Assembly (NCBI GenBank): GCA_014904985.1
Contig: MU128947.1
Span: 215,771-279,770 of the forward strand
Reading direction: 5' to 3'
Origin: Hydnum rufescens UP504
Taxonomy: Eukaryota; Basidiomycota; Agaricomycetes; Cantharellales; Hydnaceae
DNA length: 64,000 bases
The position numbers and the translations under genes were made by a program. The notes below the pieces were generated by a model. That model did no database searches, was not told the DNA's origin, and saw nothing but the letters and a program-made list of their open reading frames with translations. Below, piece by piece: positions 39,950-52,800 of the stretch. Each line of letters starts with the position of its first letter. Position 1 is the first letter of the stretch.

Positions 39950-41666
39950 TCCATGTCACCAACATCTTTTCCACCCCCGGATAATCGCACCGACGATAGG
40001 TCCTACCAACCAACGTTAGTAACATCCCCGGGCTTCTCTCCACCCTCTCACTTGTTCGAGTCCGGTAGAAATAATAGATCCACCGCCAGATCCTCCCATC
40101 TCCGTAAGTTCCATGCTCAATGTGTGGACCCCAACTGGCGAATTCCTATGTCGCCGTGGTGGTGCAAACTCGATAGTTTCCAACTAATGTGTGGTCATTA
40201 TATGGCCATCAGCACACCCCACTACATCCCATACACATTCATTACTCACATCCGTCGCTGTTTGAGGAGCATGGAAAGTTGCGCGGAGACCTCGCCTGGA
40301 GTTTAGACCGTGCATCAGCATGTTTGACCATACCTATATGAGAGCAGATTAAGTGTCACTGCAGGTTAGCCGGGTGAGATTCACTGGCATGATCGAGATC
40401 TACGTACCTTGCTAACAATTATGGCCATTATGATCGACACATGGAACCTTGGCTGTGCCGGTTTCGGATTATAGATCCATATTTGAGATCGCATGGAGAG
40501 CCCAGAGTGGTACTTACAAAAAAGAGATAACTGATCAAGTCAGTCGTGGTCACCAAAATAAGCGGCACATGCAGGCGTATCTACGAATGTTAACGATCCA
40601 TGTATCAGCAGCCACAATGGCAATCACTTGCTCCTGGTGAAGCAGGCTTACGGAGATCAGCTGGAAGTCGATCAGCAATTCTTTCTGCATCCGGGATCTC
40701 CAAAGAGGATTGTTACGAATGAAAAAGATCATGGAGACCAGGACACATGCTGAACACAATGCAGCTCCCATTGTAGAGAGCAGTGTACCCGCCGTCGTCA
40801 TGCCACTTCCTAGCCCCAGATCCACGCTGTACAAAGCAGGAAGTCAACTTATAATGGCATATTCCCTAATAGAATACTACGCGCGATGAGGGCACGCACG
40901 GTGATTTCACTGTCACGGTTCCAACGGTCCACATGATGGAGCCCGCTTCACTCAGGCTAGTCAATTATGCGGATATGCAATGCAAAGCACGACGTGATTC
41001 GTACCTATTTGGGTAAGCACCAGCGATATAATGACCAAGGGAATCCTCCATGAACCCGTCAGACGTAGAATCCTATAAGAAATTTGCATGGATTGTCCAT
41101 GAACGAACTCGACCCAGAACGAGGAGGACATACTGGAAGGCGTAGAAACCTGGAGTAGTAAGATACATTGGGAGATAATGGATTATGGAGCACTCTGGGA
41201 CCAGAGAGAGCGATCGCGACGAACCGTACACGGCGGCAGATATTGGCGCGTTCCATGACCGTATAGTGGCGTAAAGCCGCAGAAATGTTTGCGGATCTAT
41301 ATGGGGGGTAAATGTATGATGTATAAAATATGGAGTGGGTACGTACGAAGGAATTCGACCACGGTATTCCAACCGAGGCATCCCATCATCACTAGCCAGG
41401 ACGGGAATAAGGACCCTCAAAATACGGTGAAGGAAACACAAATGCATACCAGTGTGGAAAACATCGAAGATAGAGAATGAATAAACAATTACGCGTAAAA
41501 AAGTGGGATCGGTGCCTGCAAGGACACCAAAGTAAATTCCTAGTTGTAGGAGGTACGCACAATTTAGCGCTATGTTTAGTGCGTTCGCAACAAGCAACGC
41601 GATGGGACTGTGGGAAAATGGTAATGAGGATAGTACGGGGGAGGAATTAAAGCACTCACAAGCCAC
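39950..41666 (-). CDS. Multi-pass membrane protein, copy B
   Basis: Paralogue of the gene at 35801-37460. Exons read ALLVANALNIALNCAYLLQLGIYFG, FLRVIVYSFSIFDVFHTGMHLCFLHRIL, the helix-rich FYAFQYVLLVLGRVRSW, and GSGMTTAGTLLSTMGAALCSACVLVSMIFFIRNNPLWRSR, with a GGSGGGSIIST tail encoded near 40080-40100. In the tail the frame differs from copy A by an indel, so the C-terminus may be altered. Same DUF6534-like layout and the same doubt about exact introns and start. Confidence 0.5.
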
Positions 41667-41769
41667 CCATACGTACTTGATGTAGTAGGAAAAACGCGAG
41701 GTGATCTTCGGTTTTGGACTGGGCCGGCAATTTCCCGGATCATGGAATCAACTAGACTTCATCTTCACA

Positions 41770-42820
41770 ACGCCATTGTCCCGTCTCCTTTGATGCCTCG
41801 GAGCGAGTTTGCTTGCGGATGCGAATGTTCATCCCTCGTCTCGACGTTGCTTACAATGATGGTTCCATCACAGGTGTAGAACACAAGATCGGAGGTGTAG
41901 TTGATATCGCATGCGATATTCATATCAGCTCGCACTCATGCCGCTATTAACTGGCCTTCACAGGCCATTCTCAATGCCAATCGGTGTTAGATCCTTTGGC
42001 CAATCCAAGGCTTTCCTCTCGAGACGGGTTGACTCACTTCATTATCTCATCCATCTCCAAGGAAGGTGCAACTATCAGAAATAAGGTACTACTGTATTTT
42101 GTGGTGCTTATCGGAGGGTAAGATCAAGAGAGCTCGGGTGAGGGGTGGTCCTCCCTCCCCCCCCTACTGATGCTGAGTGGAGTCTTCTCATTGCGCTTTG
42201 CCCCTCCGTGTAATATTGCACGGGAAATACAAGAAGCAAGCAGACCCGATGGTTTGAGGCTGAACCCCTGGTTGATCCGCATCCCAATAACTGGGCCATG
42301 CTGGTGTCCACGCCGAACCTCGAATCAACTCAGGTAACTCTATATTCTGTGCACCACGATCTGTCCGGATACGAGACATTATCTCATCATCGCAGGGGGT
42401 CGACCTTAACACTTCTTCTCACGGTGAACCGATCCTAATCGTATAGCTCCCTGGGCCCTTACCACGTGCTGAGACGGCAGCACGGCCGATATTTTAGTTT
42501 CTAAGACTTGTGCGATCAGAATATTCTTTCTCGTCTTCTCCAGTGCATATGATCATTCTGGTCGACTTGTGATCAAGACAATCATAAGTCAACCAGAAAC
42601 CCGAAATATCTCTGGTGTTTGACAAGCGATCAAGCCTCATCGCATACGGCGCTTTGTGTTCTCTCCAACCTAGTGATTCAGGAGGACATTCGTTCTTGTG
42701 TCGAAACCAACCTCGCTGATCCCACGCGCTGAATATTGGCGTTCCTGCTACGGCCTTTGTTTTGTTCTCTTGCGTCATCTGCTGCCCACACCGGGACTCC
42801 AGCCTGTCGTGTTGTATCAT
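41770..42820 (-). other. Possible fragments of an unrecognised gene
   Basis: Three minus-strand segments look coding by composition: 42494-42820 (DISGFWLTYDCLDHKS), about 42190-42410 (ELIRGSAWTPAWPSYWDADQ) and about 41770-41930 (ACDINYTSDLVFYTCDGTI). They could be exons of one gene, but I could not join them with confident splice sites and know no family. Confidence 0.25.
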
Positions 42821-43845
42821 GCCGTATGTGCCCTACTATGATCTTGCTTCGTTGGTAAAATGTTACTGTCGCACTTACGGAGATGCCTCGAGACTACTGT
42901 AGTGTTTCTACGACTGGCACGTAGGGTGAGTAAAATCGGGTCGCGGGCCCTTTTTTTCCCTCTGAGGCGCCCTTTTGCATTTCAACCGACAGAGGTCGAT
43001 AAATTTGAGGCAGATAGTGATGTAATGGTGCACCTTCAAGTTTCGAAATACACACCCCTGCACGGCCGTGGGTCCAGAAAAATCCAACGATAGAGCAAAG
43101 GCCATCAAGACCATTACTTGTGTTTTATTTCTCCACACGTCAAATCCCATGCAAACCCTAGGGTTCCGATGACAATAGGAATGATTTTCCCTGGGCTTCG
43201 AGCCCGGCGATAAAATTTCCAAAGCCCTACGCGTACGCTGATACATGGATGTAAGTATGACGTACGAGGTAGATCAAGAATTAGTGGTGAGAAGTCGTTT
43301 GGGCTAGTATCGAATGACCGCAAAATACCCTTGTACTAGGTGGGACCACCAACTCCCATTACAGGTCACAGGGGCCTGGGGGGTGACCCTCAGACCTCTC
43401 ACCCTAATTGCCTAACGAATCCAGGGTGCCCAAGGCTTGACAAAATGCTGCCTCTGAATATGGTTTGATGCAAGTCCGCTTCCAATGCGAAGCAACCTTC
43501 TTTGACCGGTTGACCCGTGACTAGGTGACTCATCATTGTCTCACCGGCTAGTCACAATGGGCCCCGGGATCTCCCGGGCATATTGTGCCTGGCTTAATAC
43601 ATTGCAATTGCGTGGATGTTGAGGCTGCTGAGGGATGGTTCGTCACAGCTTGCATGCAAACGTGCACTTCTCGCATAACGGAAACGGAGAACCGAATTTC
43701 AGCCGAAGCGAGTCCCTCGGCAACTCCCGTCGACGCCAAACCGCATTAAAGGCACAGGTTGTCTTTTTATAGAACGGCAACAATCATTTCTCCCCCAACT
43801 AGTTTTTGAACGTCCCTCCTTGGCCAACCACACTCTCATTTCACT
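42821..43845. other. Intergenic upstream of the Knh1-like gene
   Basis: No gene recognised. The final 100 bases hold a promoter-like region with CTTTTTATAG near 43763 (possible TATA element, about 80 bp before the ATG). Confidence 0.4.
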
Positions 43846-44870
43846 ATGCTGTTTACCGCTGCGTTGCTCGTGCTTCCCTTCGGGCTCGCCGTCGCAGCGC
43901 CCAGTGCAACAGTGGTCAGTGGTGGCAGCGACGCGTCGGGGTGTTCGTGGAGCATTGGACTGATCTGTTTCTTGTTCTTTGACTAGCCCGGACCTAACGA
44001 TAAGTATACTGAAGGTGGCAATTGCACCATCGCTTGGACGGCAGATACCTCCGGATTATGGACCACGATGAACATCGGTAGAAAACCTTCTGAGATGTCT
44101 CACACCCTCTAACGGCTGATCGCATCCATTCTTAAGAATTGATGACTGGACCCAACTCACCCATGGTTCACCTGAGAAGTGCGTGATTTTGGACATCTTT
44201 TGATATTGCGGTTTGGAGACCGAGAAGATTTCTAATAATCGTTAGCCGTTGCAACTGTTAATGCCCAAACGACCACTTCATTCTCATGGCCTTGTCCCAT
44301 GGTACGCCTTTCCGGATACCTCGATCAACTAGGATTCTGACAATGTTCTTTCAAGGTATCTCCCAACTCCGCCATCTACTTTTACCAATTTTCATCGCAG
44401 CAAGATCAAGCTAACACCAACTGGGCCACCCGATTCCTCATCGCTGCTACCGATGGCTCGTCAACCCCACCTACGGACGTGACTAGCACTGGGGTCGCCT
44501 ATGGTCTTGGCTCCCTAGTGGATCCAACCTTGTATAATGCCCTCCAGCGTATTTGATCGGTAACGGCCAGGTCGTTGGCGCACCGAACACCACGGCGCCT
44601 GGGCCCGTCTCTTTGGCTGCCTCGTCATCATCTACCAGTTCTAGTTCTAGTACCGATACCGCGTCTTCGCTGTCACTGTCCGCATCCCGTCCCCAATCCC
44701 CTTCGACCATATCCTCCAGCCAGTCTTCTACGTCGACTTCTTCGGCATCCACGTCAAGTGCCACAAGTGGTAGTATTCGCAAAGCCACCGCAACCATCAG
44801 TGGGGCATCATTATGGGTCATTACCGCATCGGTCGCTTTACTCGGCACAATCGCCGGAACTTTGCTATAG
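43846..44870 (+). CDS. Kre9/Knh1-like Ser-rich GPI-anchored cell-wall protein
   Basis: Signal peptide MLFTAALLVLPFGLAVAAPS, then exons 43987-44077, 44137-44178, 44246-44301 and 44356 onward. They give YTEGGNCTIAWTADTSGLWTTMNIELMTG, VATVNAQTTTSFSWPCPMVSPNSAIYFYQF: the G-x-x-x-x-I-x-W ... W ... L-x-x-G pattern of the Kre9/Knh1 domain (PF10342). This is followed by about 70 Ser/Thr-rich residues and a hydrophobic end SLWVITASVALLGTIAGTLL, a GPI-attachment signal. Such proteins are surface or wall proteins; in yeast Kre9/Knh1 relate to beta-1,6-glucan. One missing base, probably a C in the run at 44544-44545, is needed to join the domain (ending LYNAL) with YLIGNGQVVG and the Ser-rich region. A splice alternative would need an intron of about 30 nt. 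Confidence 0.8.
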
Positions 44871-46125
44871 TTGATTTGGTTCTTATAATATGGTGTTTTC
44901 CTTAGGGCGAGCGGGTTCTTCTTTCATAAGTCGCTGGTTAATGTTTTTTGTCCCTTTTTGCTTTTTGTCAATTTGGACAATACATCGCATTCTTCATGCA
45001 CTCTTAACTTCCAATCCCAGTGCTTGCAGAGAGAAGAGAAGGGAATTTTTTGGCTTCAGAAATCCCCCAAAGTGAGTAACTTGCTCAATCACACAATACC
45101 GAGGATCCGGTTTGGAAACACAACAACATTGAGAAAGAAGATCGTCCGCCCATAATCAGTGCAGGTGTCCGCATCGAGCGCCTTTAGTGTCTGTAAACCA
45201 TATTTTCCCTACTTGATCTCAATTACACACCGCCGGGGTTGCGCTGGTGAAACCTGGCGCTCGAACCCCCACGAGGTCTGAGTCTGTTTGAACTTTGATC
45301 CGTCACTAGGGGTTGCCCCTCTAAAATCCGGGACATCTGGATCTGGTCACCTACTGAGCTCGAACATACGTGCATGCATGTTAGTATCCAAGTCGCCACT
45401 TCCTCCGCCGGGAAGCCACAACCATGGCGAGGCCCAGAGGTCAAAAAATTGCACTGGGAATAAATCGAACTGGGGCCATAATTGGCAATATACTGCTGCA
45501 CCACCCTGCGCCACAGGCACCCGAAAGCCGCTCGCACCCCCCACGGGGTCGAAATCCGTGGCTACTAAATGATCATTTTACCGGATCCAAATCAGACCGC
45601 TTTGGCTAGTTTGGCTGTGGAAAAAACTGACGTCACGACTAGGAAGTTTCGCCGCCACAGGCTAAAGGCAGTGCGCGAGACTAGAGGCCAACCAGCCATT
45701 CCGGGCGGGGTTCCAGAGGGCGGGAGGGTTCTCACGACTAAGCCAGCCGACAACGGGTGGGGCGACAGGCGAGTAGCAGTGATGTCACCAGCTGTCACAC
45801 GCTCGAAAAGGCAAGCGGCAAACTCCGCGTCCTCTCATGCGCATCGTCTGGCGACTCGAGCAATTTCCTCTTTGTTTGTCTGCTATTGTCTGAGTGTGTG
45901 ATGTGGGAGGCGGCTTCTGTTAGTGCCAAAAGTCTCGCCGCGTGTGCGTCATTCCCATCAATGATTGGGCTCGCTCTGTCTCGAAATGAGACGGCACTTC
46001 TCCCGCAACAGTGACGGGAGCGTAGGAGGATTGGGTGTGGGGCCATAAGACCTTCCGTATGAAAGGCCTTTTAATACGCCTTTTTTCTTGCGTTTTTCTC
46101 ATCCTCCACTCGTCCTCCGAACATC
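44871..46125. other. Intergenic between two secreted-protein genes
   Basis: No gene or RNA recognised. Sequence at 45230-45560 has GC-rich repeated words (ACCCCCACGAGG / CCCCCCACGGGG) but no tRNA fold. The PriA-like promoter should lie in the last 200 bases. Confidence 0.45.
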
Positions 46126-47000
46126 ATGCGCTTTTCAACTTACCTCCTCACTGGACTTGCTACTGTCGCAGGTCTCGCCATTGCATCTGCAACCATCGAC
46201 AAACGCTCCTTCCGCGCCACATGCGGCCATATCGATCAGAATCTAGTGATCAAGGGCCGAAACTTTGGACACATCGAGAGCTGCACTTGCCTGGGAGGTC
46301 TTCCCGGTGAGATTCTCTTCGCACGGGGTTCTTCTCATTCTTCTCTGTATTGAAGTGTTTCGACTCTAGATTTTATCAAGTCAAACTCTGTGGCAAAGCG
46401 CGCCGCGCAGGCCACCAGTACTCGGAGGGTTAAAGATATTCTATACAATGTCATCTCTGCCGTTACCCGTGGTACTTGCACCTACCCCGAGCACTCTATT
46501 CCAAATTGCACTGGAAGATGTGGATATCGCTGCAAGGTCATGGCTCTTAATTCATTGTGAAGAGTAACCATGCTCATATCGTGGGGCTTGTAGGCTGGGT
46601 ACGCCAAACGAGACGGACATTGCGTTCTCTCCCCGAGCGCGCGCGCGATCAAGCGCGAGGAGGATGTTGACAAGAGATGTCCCTTCGCTACCACCAAGTG
46701 CGGTATCTATGATCAGACGGCCTCCCGCACTGGTTTCGAGTGCATCGACACCAAGACTAGCCTGGAGAGCTGTACGTCAACTTCTTTGACCCTTTCTTAT
46801 AGCGTCTTCGATATAACTCTCGAAATCGTTTGACAGGTGGAGGCTGCACGATAGGGTTTGGTTCGGAGCCAGCCACAGGTGTTGATTGCACAAACATCCC
46901 AGGTGCCAGTGATATTGAGTGCGAAAAGGGGGTTTGTGTCGTCAACGCCTGCAAGGAAGGATGGTCGCGCGTTGGCACGTCTGGTTGCGAGCAAACATAA
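46126..47000 (+). CDS. PriA-like cysteine-rich secreted protein
   Basis: Signal peptide MRFSTYLLTGLATVAGLAIASA. Exons 46126-46306, 46370-46536, 46594-46771 and 46837-47000 join in frame to about 229 aa. Cysteine pattern: RATCGHI, SCTCLGG, NCTGRCGYRCK, GYAKRDGHCVLSPSARAIK, RCPFATTKCGIYDQT, FECIDTKTSLESCGGCTIG, GVDCTNIPGASDIECEKGVCVVNACKEGW. The second half is the conserved block of the basidiomycete PriA family, first known from a Lentinula gene expressed early in fruiting. Its biochemical role is not known. Several Lys-Arg pairs could be Kex2 cleavage sites. No frame defects. Confidence 0.88.
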
Positions 47001-49884
47001 AGTCATCCGCCTCTTACGACTTGTTTTTCCCCTTTTTCTTCGTTTCCTTCCTCCACTGAACGTTTCCTTATCATAATCACATTACATAATCCTCCCTAAT
47101 AGTACTCTCATTCCCATTCACTTTGTTTTGATATAATCCACATACTGTTTCCAGCAATAAATACGGTCAAGTTGCCCGTGATCACGCAGTCTTCGGGAGA
47201 TTGTTCCATTCTATCCAATCCAGATTTCGGCGCGTTGGGGAATGGAGACACCCTTATCCGCGCCTGCGGGTTAATCGTAACCCCCCGCAAATTGGATCTT
47301 GATTTCACCACGATGTACAACAACCAATGTGTAGAAAAAGTTTGGCCCTGCAGCTTCATCAGGTTCGATCAACTCAATCCTTGATTTGTGAGGTGACAGC
47401 CGCACTTTCATGTGCCAAATCTAGAATTTAGGCGCCGCGCGCTTCACAATTCGTTAGAGATTGCCTTCAAATGCATGAACATGTAAGCTGATGTTTGGCT
47501 TGCTGCTTTGTATATACATTCGTCTCCATGAGATCTAGGGGGTGTGGTTCCTCCCGCTTTCCATTTCGGTAGGTTTGAAGCCAGCCCTACTTGCCTTTCT
47601 CCAGTAAAAGACGATAGACAGACATCAGAACTCCATGCATTTTATTGTACCCCTTGTATCCAGGGGCCCGATCAAGGCCGCGGCGTTTCAGTGGTTCCTT
47701 TTACGTGTTGCGAGAGTTTGTCGAACCGGAGACACCCAAGTGCTATGATCCGCGGAATTTGTGCTCGGCAAGACCCGCTGCTACGGCTGCGCTGAACAAG
47801 ATTCTCTTCATGTCCTCACTATCTCGGGGCTTTTCATTTTGTTGGAGGATCGAGTGAATTCGAAACTAGAGTGATAGGCGAAGCCGGGTCAGGGATAGCA
47901 CCATGTGTCCCTGTGAGTGCGCCTTGATGGCTGTATTCCAGTCCGCCGCCGTTGGGCACACATCGCCAGATTCAATACTGAAAGGGAAATAGCCGATGAT
48001 GGGAGGGTCATTAACGCTGTTCTCGTCAGAGGGCCCTCGCGAACCTGATCGGGCGAAATCCCGGTACCTGGCACAGGCCAGAATTATCGGCTCGGTATTA
48101 TCTCGCGCATCTACCATGGAGTTGGGCGTCGATGAGCTTGACACCCCTTTCTCTAACCGGAATCGATCCAACTGATTTGATTATCTGACTCGGCCTGGGG
48201 ATTTGTCCCGACCACCAGCACTGCCCCCAAGCTTGCTCTCGGTGAGCCAGGATATCTAATTCCATCGTGTTGTGTTGGGCGTAGCGCCCCGGAGCAAGCC
48301 TTGCAATTCCGTCAATTCCCGACACTGTTGAACAGGCAACGGTGTTTAAAACCCCCGAATTGAACCTCCCAATTGACCCCGCATTGGAACCGCAGTTGTT
48401 TAGGGAAGCTGGTTTACCCACGTCGTCCACTTACAGTAATCGCCTCCATGCCGGTGCGCCGCATGCGGTAAGCATGAGTGCCTTAATGTGCCCATTCTTT
48501 AGGATCCTATGAGTCGGCTCCCAACGTGGCCCTCGTTGTCCGATCTATATTCACAATTGAACTTGTCGCTAACATTAGGATCTCTTGGGATGTGCATCAA
48601 GCCCTTGAACTCTTGGACTGGGCGGTACCGCCCTATTCATGGTGAGGATCCGGACGTGGAGCATATTCTCAACAATATTATTCTGAAAATCTTTTAGACA
48701 TCTTGAGTAATTGTCTCTGCTCTCCCCCCGAAATCCACCGAATCTTGATTCGGCCAGGCGCGTGACAGATGCGTATTTGTCAAATTTCATGTGCGTGACC
48801 CCAAATACAAACACACTTACGACCTCCTGTATCCCGCCTCAGCGACGGATTGGTAGTGGGTGCGATCTGGCCACACAGCGGATAATAATATATTGTGGGG
48901 GAATATACTGGGAATATAGTCCAACCTGTTGTCCTAGGGTGATGCCCGATATGAGTGGGTTAATGTAGTTGTTTCTTAGTGCCTTGTGACTGGCGGGTGG
49001 CGGTGTTGCTTAGTTCATCATGGTCGATGAGGAGTGATTGCGTTGGGAGTGCTTTTCTCTCTCCCAACTCGATATGGGATATGGATCCTGGTTTCTTGAA
49101 AGACACTAACACATAGTGGATTCATTAATTCAGGAGGTTTAATGAGTCCAGAAATTTACTCAATGCCAGGGACTGTGATGGCCGTCAGTCTCGGTGATGT
49201 TACCCCTCCTGGCGCACAGGTGTCACTAATGACATTGGCGTCTCTGGGCCATGTGATGGGCTCTCGATCCATCCTTCAAGACATGTCGCGCCGGTGGCGT
49301 CATGTGCCTTCAGATTTGGAGGAAGGTTTCGTTTCACTGGCAGTGCTAGCGGACCTATCCGTGTAACCACCTCTTGAAACATACATCTGTAGATCTCCAA
49401 CGCAATCGTTCAGTGGGAAAATCATCACCACACGGCCTATCTAAATTCCCAGGCGCATAACCAAGTATTTTTCAAGGTTTCAAATTCTGGGAAGCCAACC
49501 TAGATGCAGTAATATTTCTTGGAGCTGTTTTGATGAGACCTATGGAACGTGATAACTGCTTGGAAGAGGGTGGATGGCTATACGTTCGTTCGAGCGGTTT
49601 TGACTGTCTTGACGGGTACAGCCTTCTAGCCAAATGAAATGATAATTGGTTCGAAAGGGCCGCGAGATTTCCATTCTCAGAGCAATGCCGCTGCATTCGT
49701 GGCTCCCTCGAATAGAGAATAATGAAAGAAAGCACTTCACAGTCTTCACCAACCTGAGTCTCCGTTCATTGTGTACGCAGGGGCGTTAATTGTATCCATG
49801 AATGTCAAAAAATTCGGAATTTAAGACTTACATAAGTGGGCCCGCGAACTACCGATCACCCTTTCTTCTCATCCCTCCCCTACC
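47001..49884. other. Gene-poor stretch
   Basis: 2.9 kb with no gene I can defend. Short frames exist (minus 47866-48171 and 48098-48430; plus 49142-49366) without motifs or splice partners. The right end is the promoter of the RING-PH-vWA gene. Confidence 0.45.
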
Positions 49885-52800
49885 ATGGACAAGCTGCGCA
49901 AGAACTTCTCAAAATCCTCGACGTCGGGTCGCTCAACGCCAATGAGAATAAATGCAGACCCGTCCGCCCCTTCCTCCCTTTTCACTGGCTCTGGACCGTT
50001 CCCGTCAGCTTCGTCGAGCCATCACCCATATTCAGTACATCAATCAGACACCCTCCCCGTCATTTCCATCGACACACATCCAGAGGACGATGAGGCCTGC
50101 CCCGTCTGTCTCGAGTCCCTCAGCTTCAGTTTCAAGCTTCCAGGCGAGAAACCGCACATTGTACCTGAATGCGGCCATGCTCTACACGAGGCCTGTTTTA
50201 CGGCTGTATATGGGCCAGTGGTCCGTGGTGGGATGCGGCAAACGAGTCTTGGTCTTTGTGGTGTTTGTCGCCGTCCAATGAAACTGAGCGATGGCGATAA
50301 TAACAAAGGAAATAGTAAGCTACCTGATTCTCACCTCGGGAGCTTTTCCCTCTACTGAAGAGGATCCTCGTGTCAGAGCTCGCTTCTCTCACCGGTATGG
50401 CAAGCGCTACCAACCAAGTTTACTCTGGACGAGAAAAAGGAGGCACCTACAGGCCTTCCAACGGTCGCTTAAATTCCAACACTCCAACTCCTTACGATCC
50501 TTTCGAAGACGATCCTGTGGATCATTCCGGCTCAGTTACATCTGGCTCTTCCGACCCATCTCCCTATGTTGTTACCCCTGCAATCCAAGTTCGCCCCGAA
50601 TTCTCTTCGATAACGCGATCCAATACCCAAGCTACACAGCCTCTCACGTGCATTGTTGTTGTCGAACTCGCCAGTCGACGAGTCCCTGGACCTTCTTCTG
50701 GGGCGAGCCCCATGACCGACGCGTATTCTCCTTCAATCGGCTCCTCATACCAGGCTGCCTCTTCAAGACCAGAAGCCATACCTGAAGAATCCGAAAATCT
50801 GCATACCCCTTCCTCTTCCTCTTCTAAATATTCTCATGGGGATGGAAGCGATAGTGCAGACTCCTCGTCCTCTGCCCCGTTCATGTACAACACGACACCG
50901 TCCGCGCTCGAAACCCCATTCGCCAGTGTCGTCGCTGATTTGCGAAATCGCATGTTCGATTGGAAAGGACACGCTCTAAGTGGCCTCGGTCCGCTTAAAA
51001 TGTACGACATCTTGAGCGTGAGGAGAGACGCGCTGGTACGCGAGTTTTACGTTTATCTCTTCAAGGAGGCAATCATATGCGTCCTGGAAGAAAAAAAGAA
51101 AACCCTAGGTCGCCTGTTGCACTCCTCCTCGAGCGCCAACGCGCCATTTGGTGAAGGAGGCGGAGGCGGACAAAACAAGGGTGTTCTGCGACTCAAGGGC
51201 CGCATATACGTACGTCACATCAAGCGTGTTCTGGACACGTCGGCCTCCGGCGAGCTTAGTCTCACGATCGACATGGAAGACGAACGATTAGAGTCATTCA
51301 TCTTGATCTTCAAAGAGCGTTCTTCGCTTGAGGCATGGAGGACGTGCATATCTGAACTCGTTGCACTGTTCCAAGACGCGATGCGATGGAATCGCCCCAA
51401 CACCCCATCCGGTATACATGGCAATGACATGGAGGAATTTGGTAGCCGGACCAAAACCGCCCGCATTTTCAGTGTAGCTTCTGGAGAGACGAGCTCGACC
51501 CAAGTCACGAGTCACGACAGCCTATTGGGCTCGTCCCAGCGTTCCACTATTTCCTCTGCTACGACTTCAAGTACCGCGAATTTCTCTCGCTCTATCCGTG
51601 GGAAATATCTGTCCAGTAATCATGATCAACCCGGGGTCGTAGCGTATCATCAGCCACCGCTTCCTGTCGTTACCCCACACTTCTCCAGTGGCACAAGCAA
51701 TTCCCTCCACCCTGTGGCGCACACCCCGCTCGATCTTATTTGCGTCATCTCAATCCCACCTCCCACTGCCAGTGCCTCAACTGCAGCTCTCAAAATACGC
51801 CTGATCAAGACAACTTTAGATTTTGTTATCGCATCTATGGGCTCCAAGGATCGGCTTTCTCTCGTCAGCTTCGAGGTTGGCCTTCACGGTCGTGTGCGCA
51901 AAACCCCGTTCCTGTGCCTCGGCCGGTCGCAGAGCCAAAAACGCCTTACAAAGTTCGTAGATACTCTCTCTGATGGAAATGAAGGAGACGAATTTCTCGT
52001 GCCTTCTGGTAAGGATGAGAAGACCGACGTGGTTACTGCTGTCAATCACGGTGCGATTGGAGTCATTTCTGTCCAATTCTTGTGGTATATTGAATCGTCG
52101 TGCTGCAATAGGTTTAGATGTGGTGACTCCAACGGAAGAACAAGAATCCTTTATCGGGAATGATCCTCGTGAGCGATGCAGCGGACAGTGCCCGGCGGGC
52201 TCAAATGGATCTTGTATTAGCTCGTGCAGAGGCAGCGAAGTGAGTTGGTGTAATTGCCATCCTTTAACTGACGACTAATAACTTGTATTTCTATTAGCGT
52301 CCCCATACACTCTTTTGGATACGGTAAATCCCATGATCCGGCATCCCTGTGGCTCATGTCGAATCACACCAGCGGAACGTACACGTTTGTCAAGGACTGG
52401 TATGACCTACGGGACTGCCTGGCAGGCTGTCTTGGGGGAATGATGTCTATTGCGCTCACGAATGTCAAACTTCACTTACGCGTTGTGGATAACGTGCTTT
52501 TCCGCATGCGCAAGATCTCTGGGGCGCCGCAAGCGATCGTTGCCTCGGACGGTCGTGATGTGCACGTGGAGATCGGTGAATTGCGATATGGCGAGAGGAA
52601 AGAGATGCTTGTCGAGCTCGAGTTGGATAACGCTTCGGATCGACATGCCACAGGAGAACACCGGGGTAATTCTGGCTCTCTCAACGCGACAGATCAGTTT
52701 GTCCAAGGACTCGGCTCGTTGAACCTTGACGGCTCGACACCTAATCTGGTGGATGGAGTGATGGACCGGATGATCGACGAGGTGCCGGTCTTTGAACTTG

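Larger units (their letters stand above)
38280..41700. repeat. Segmental duplication, copy B
   Basis: Direct repeat of copy A (34455-37500), with the same order of non-coding blocks and membrane-protein gene. It is about 0.4 kb longer owing to an internal tandem duplication at 39229-39790. Confidence 0.8.

Noticed and set aside
45230..45560. TTCGAG-type words resembling a tRNA T-arm
   Set aside because: Stem bases do not pair and no anticodon arm is present.
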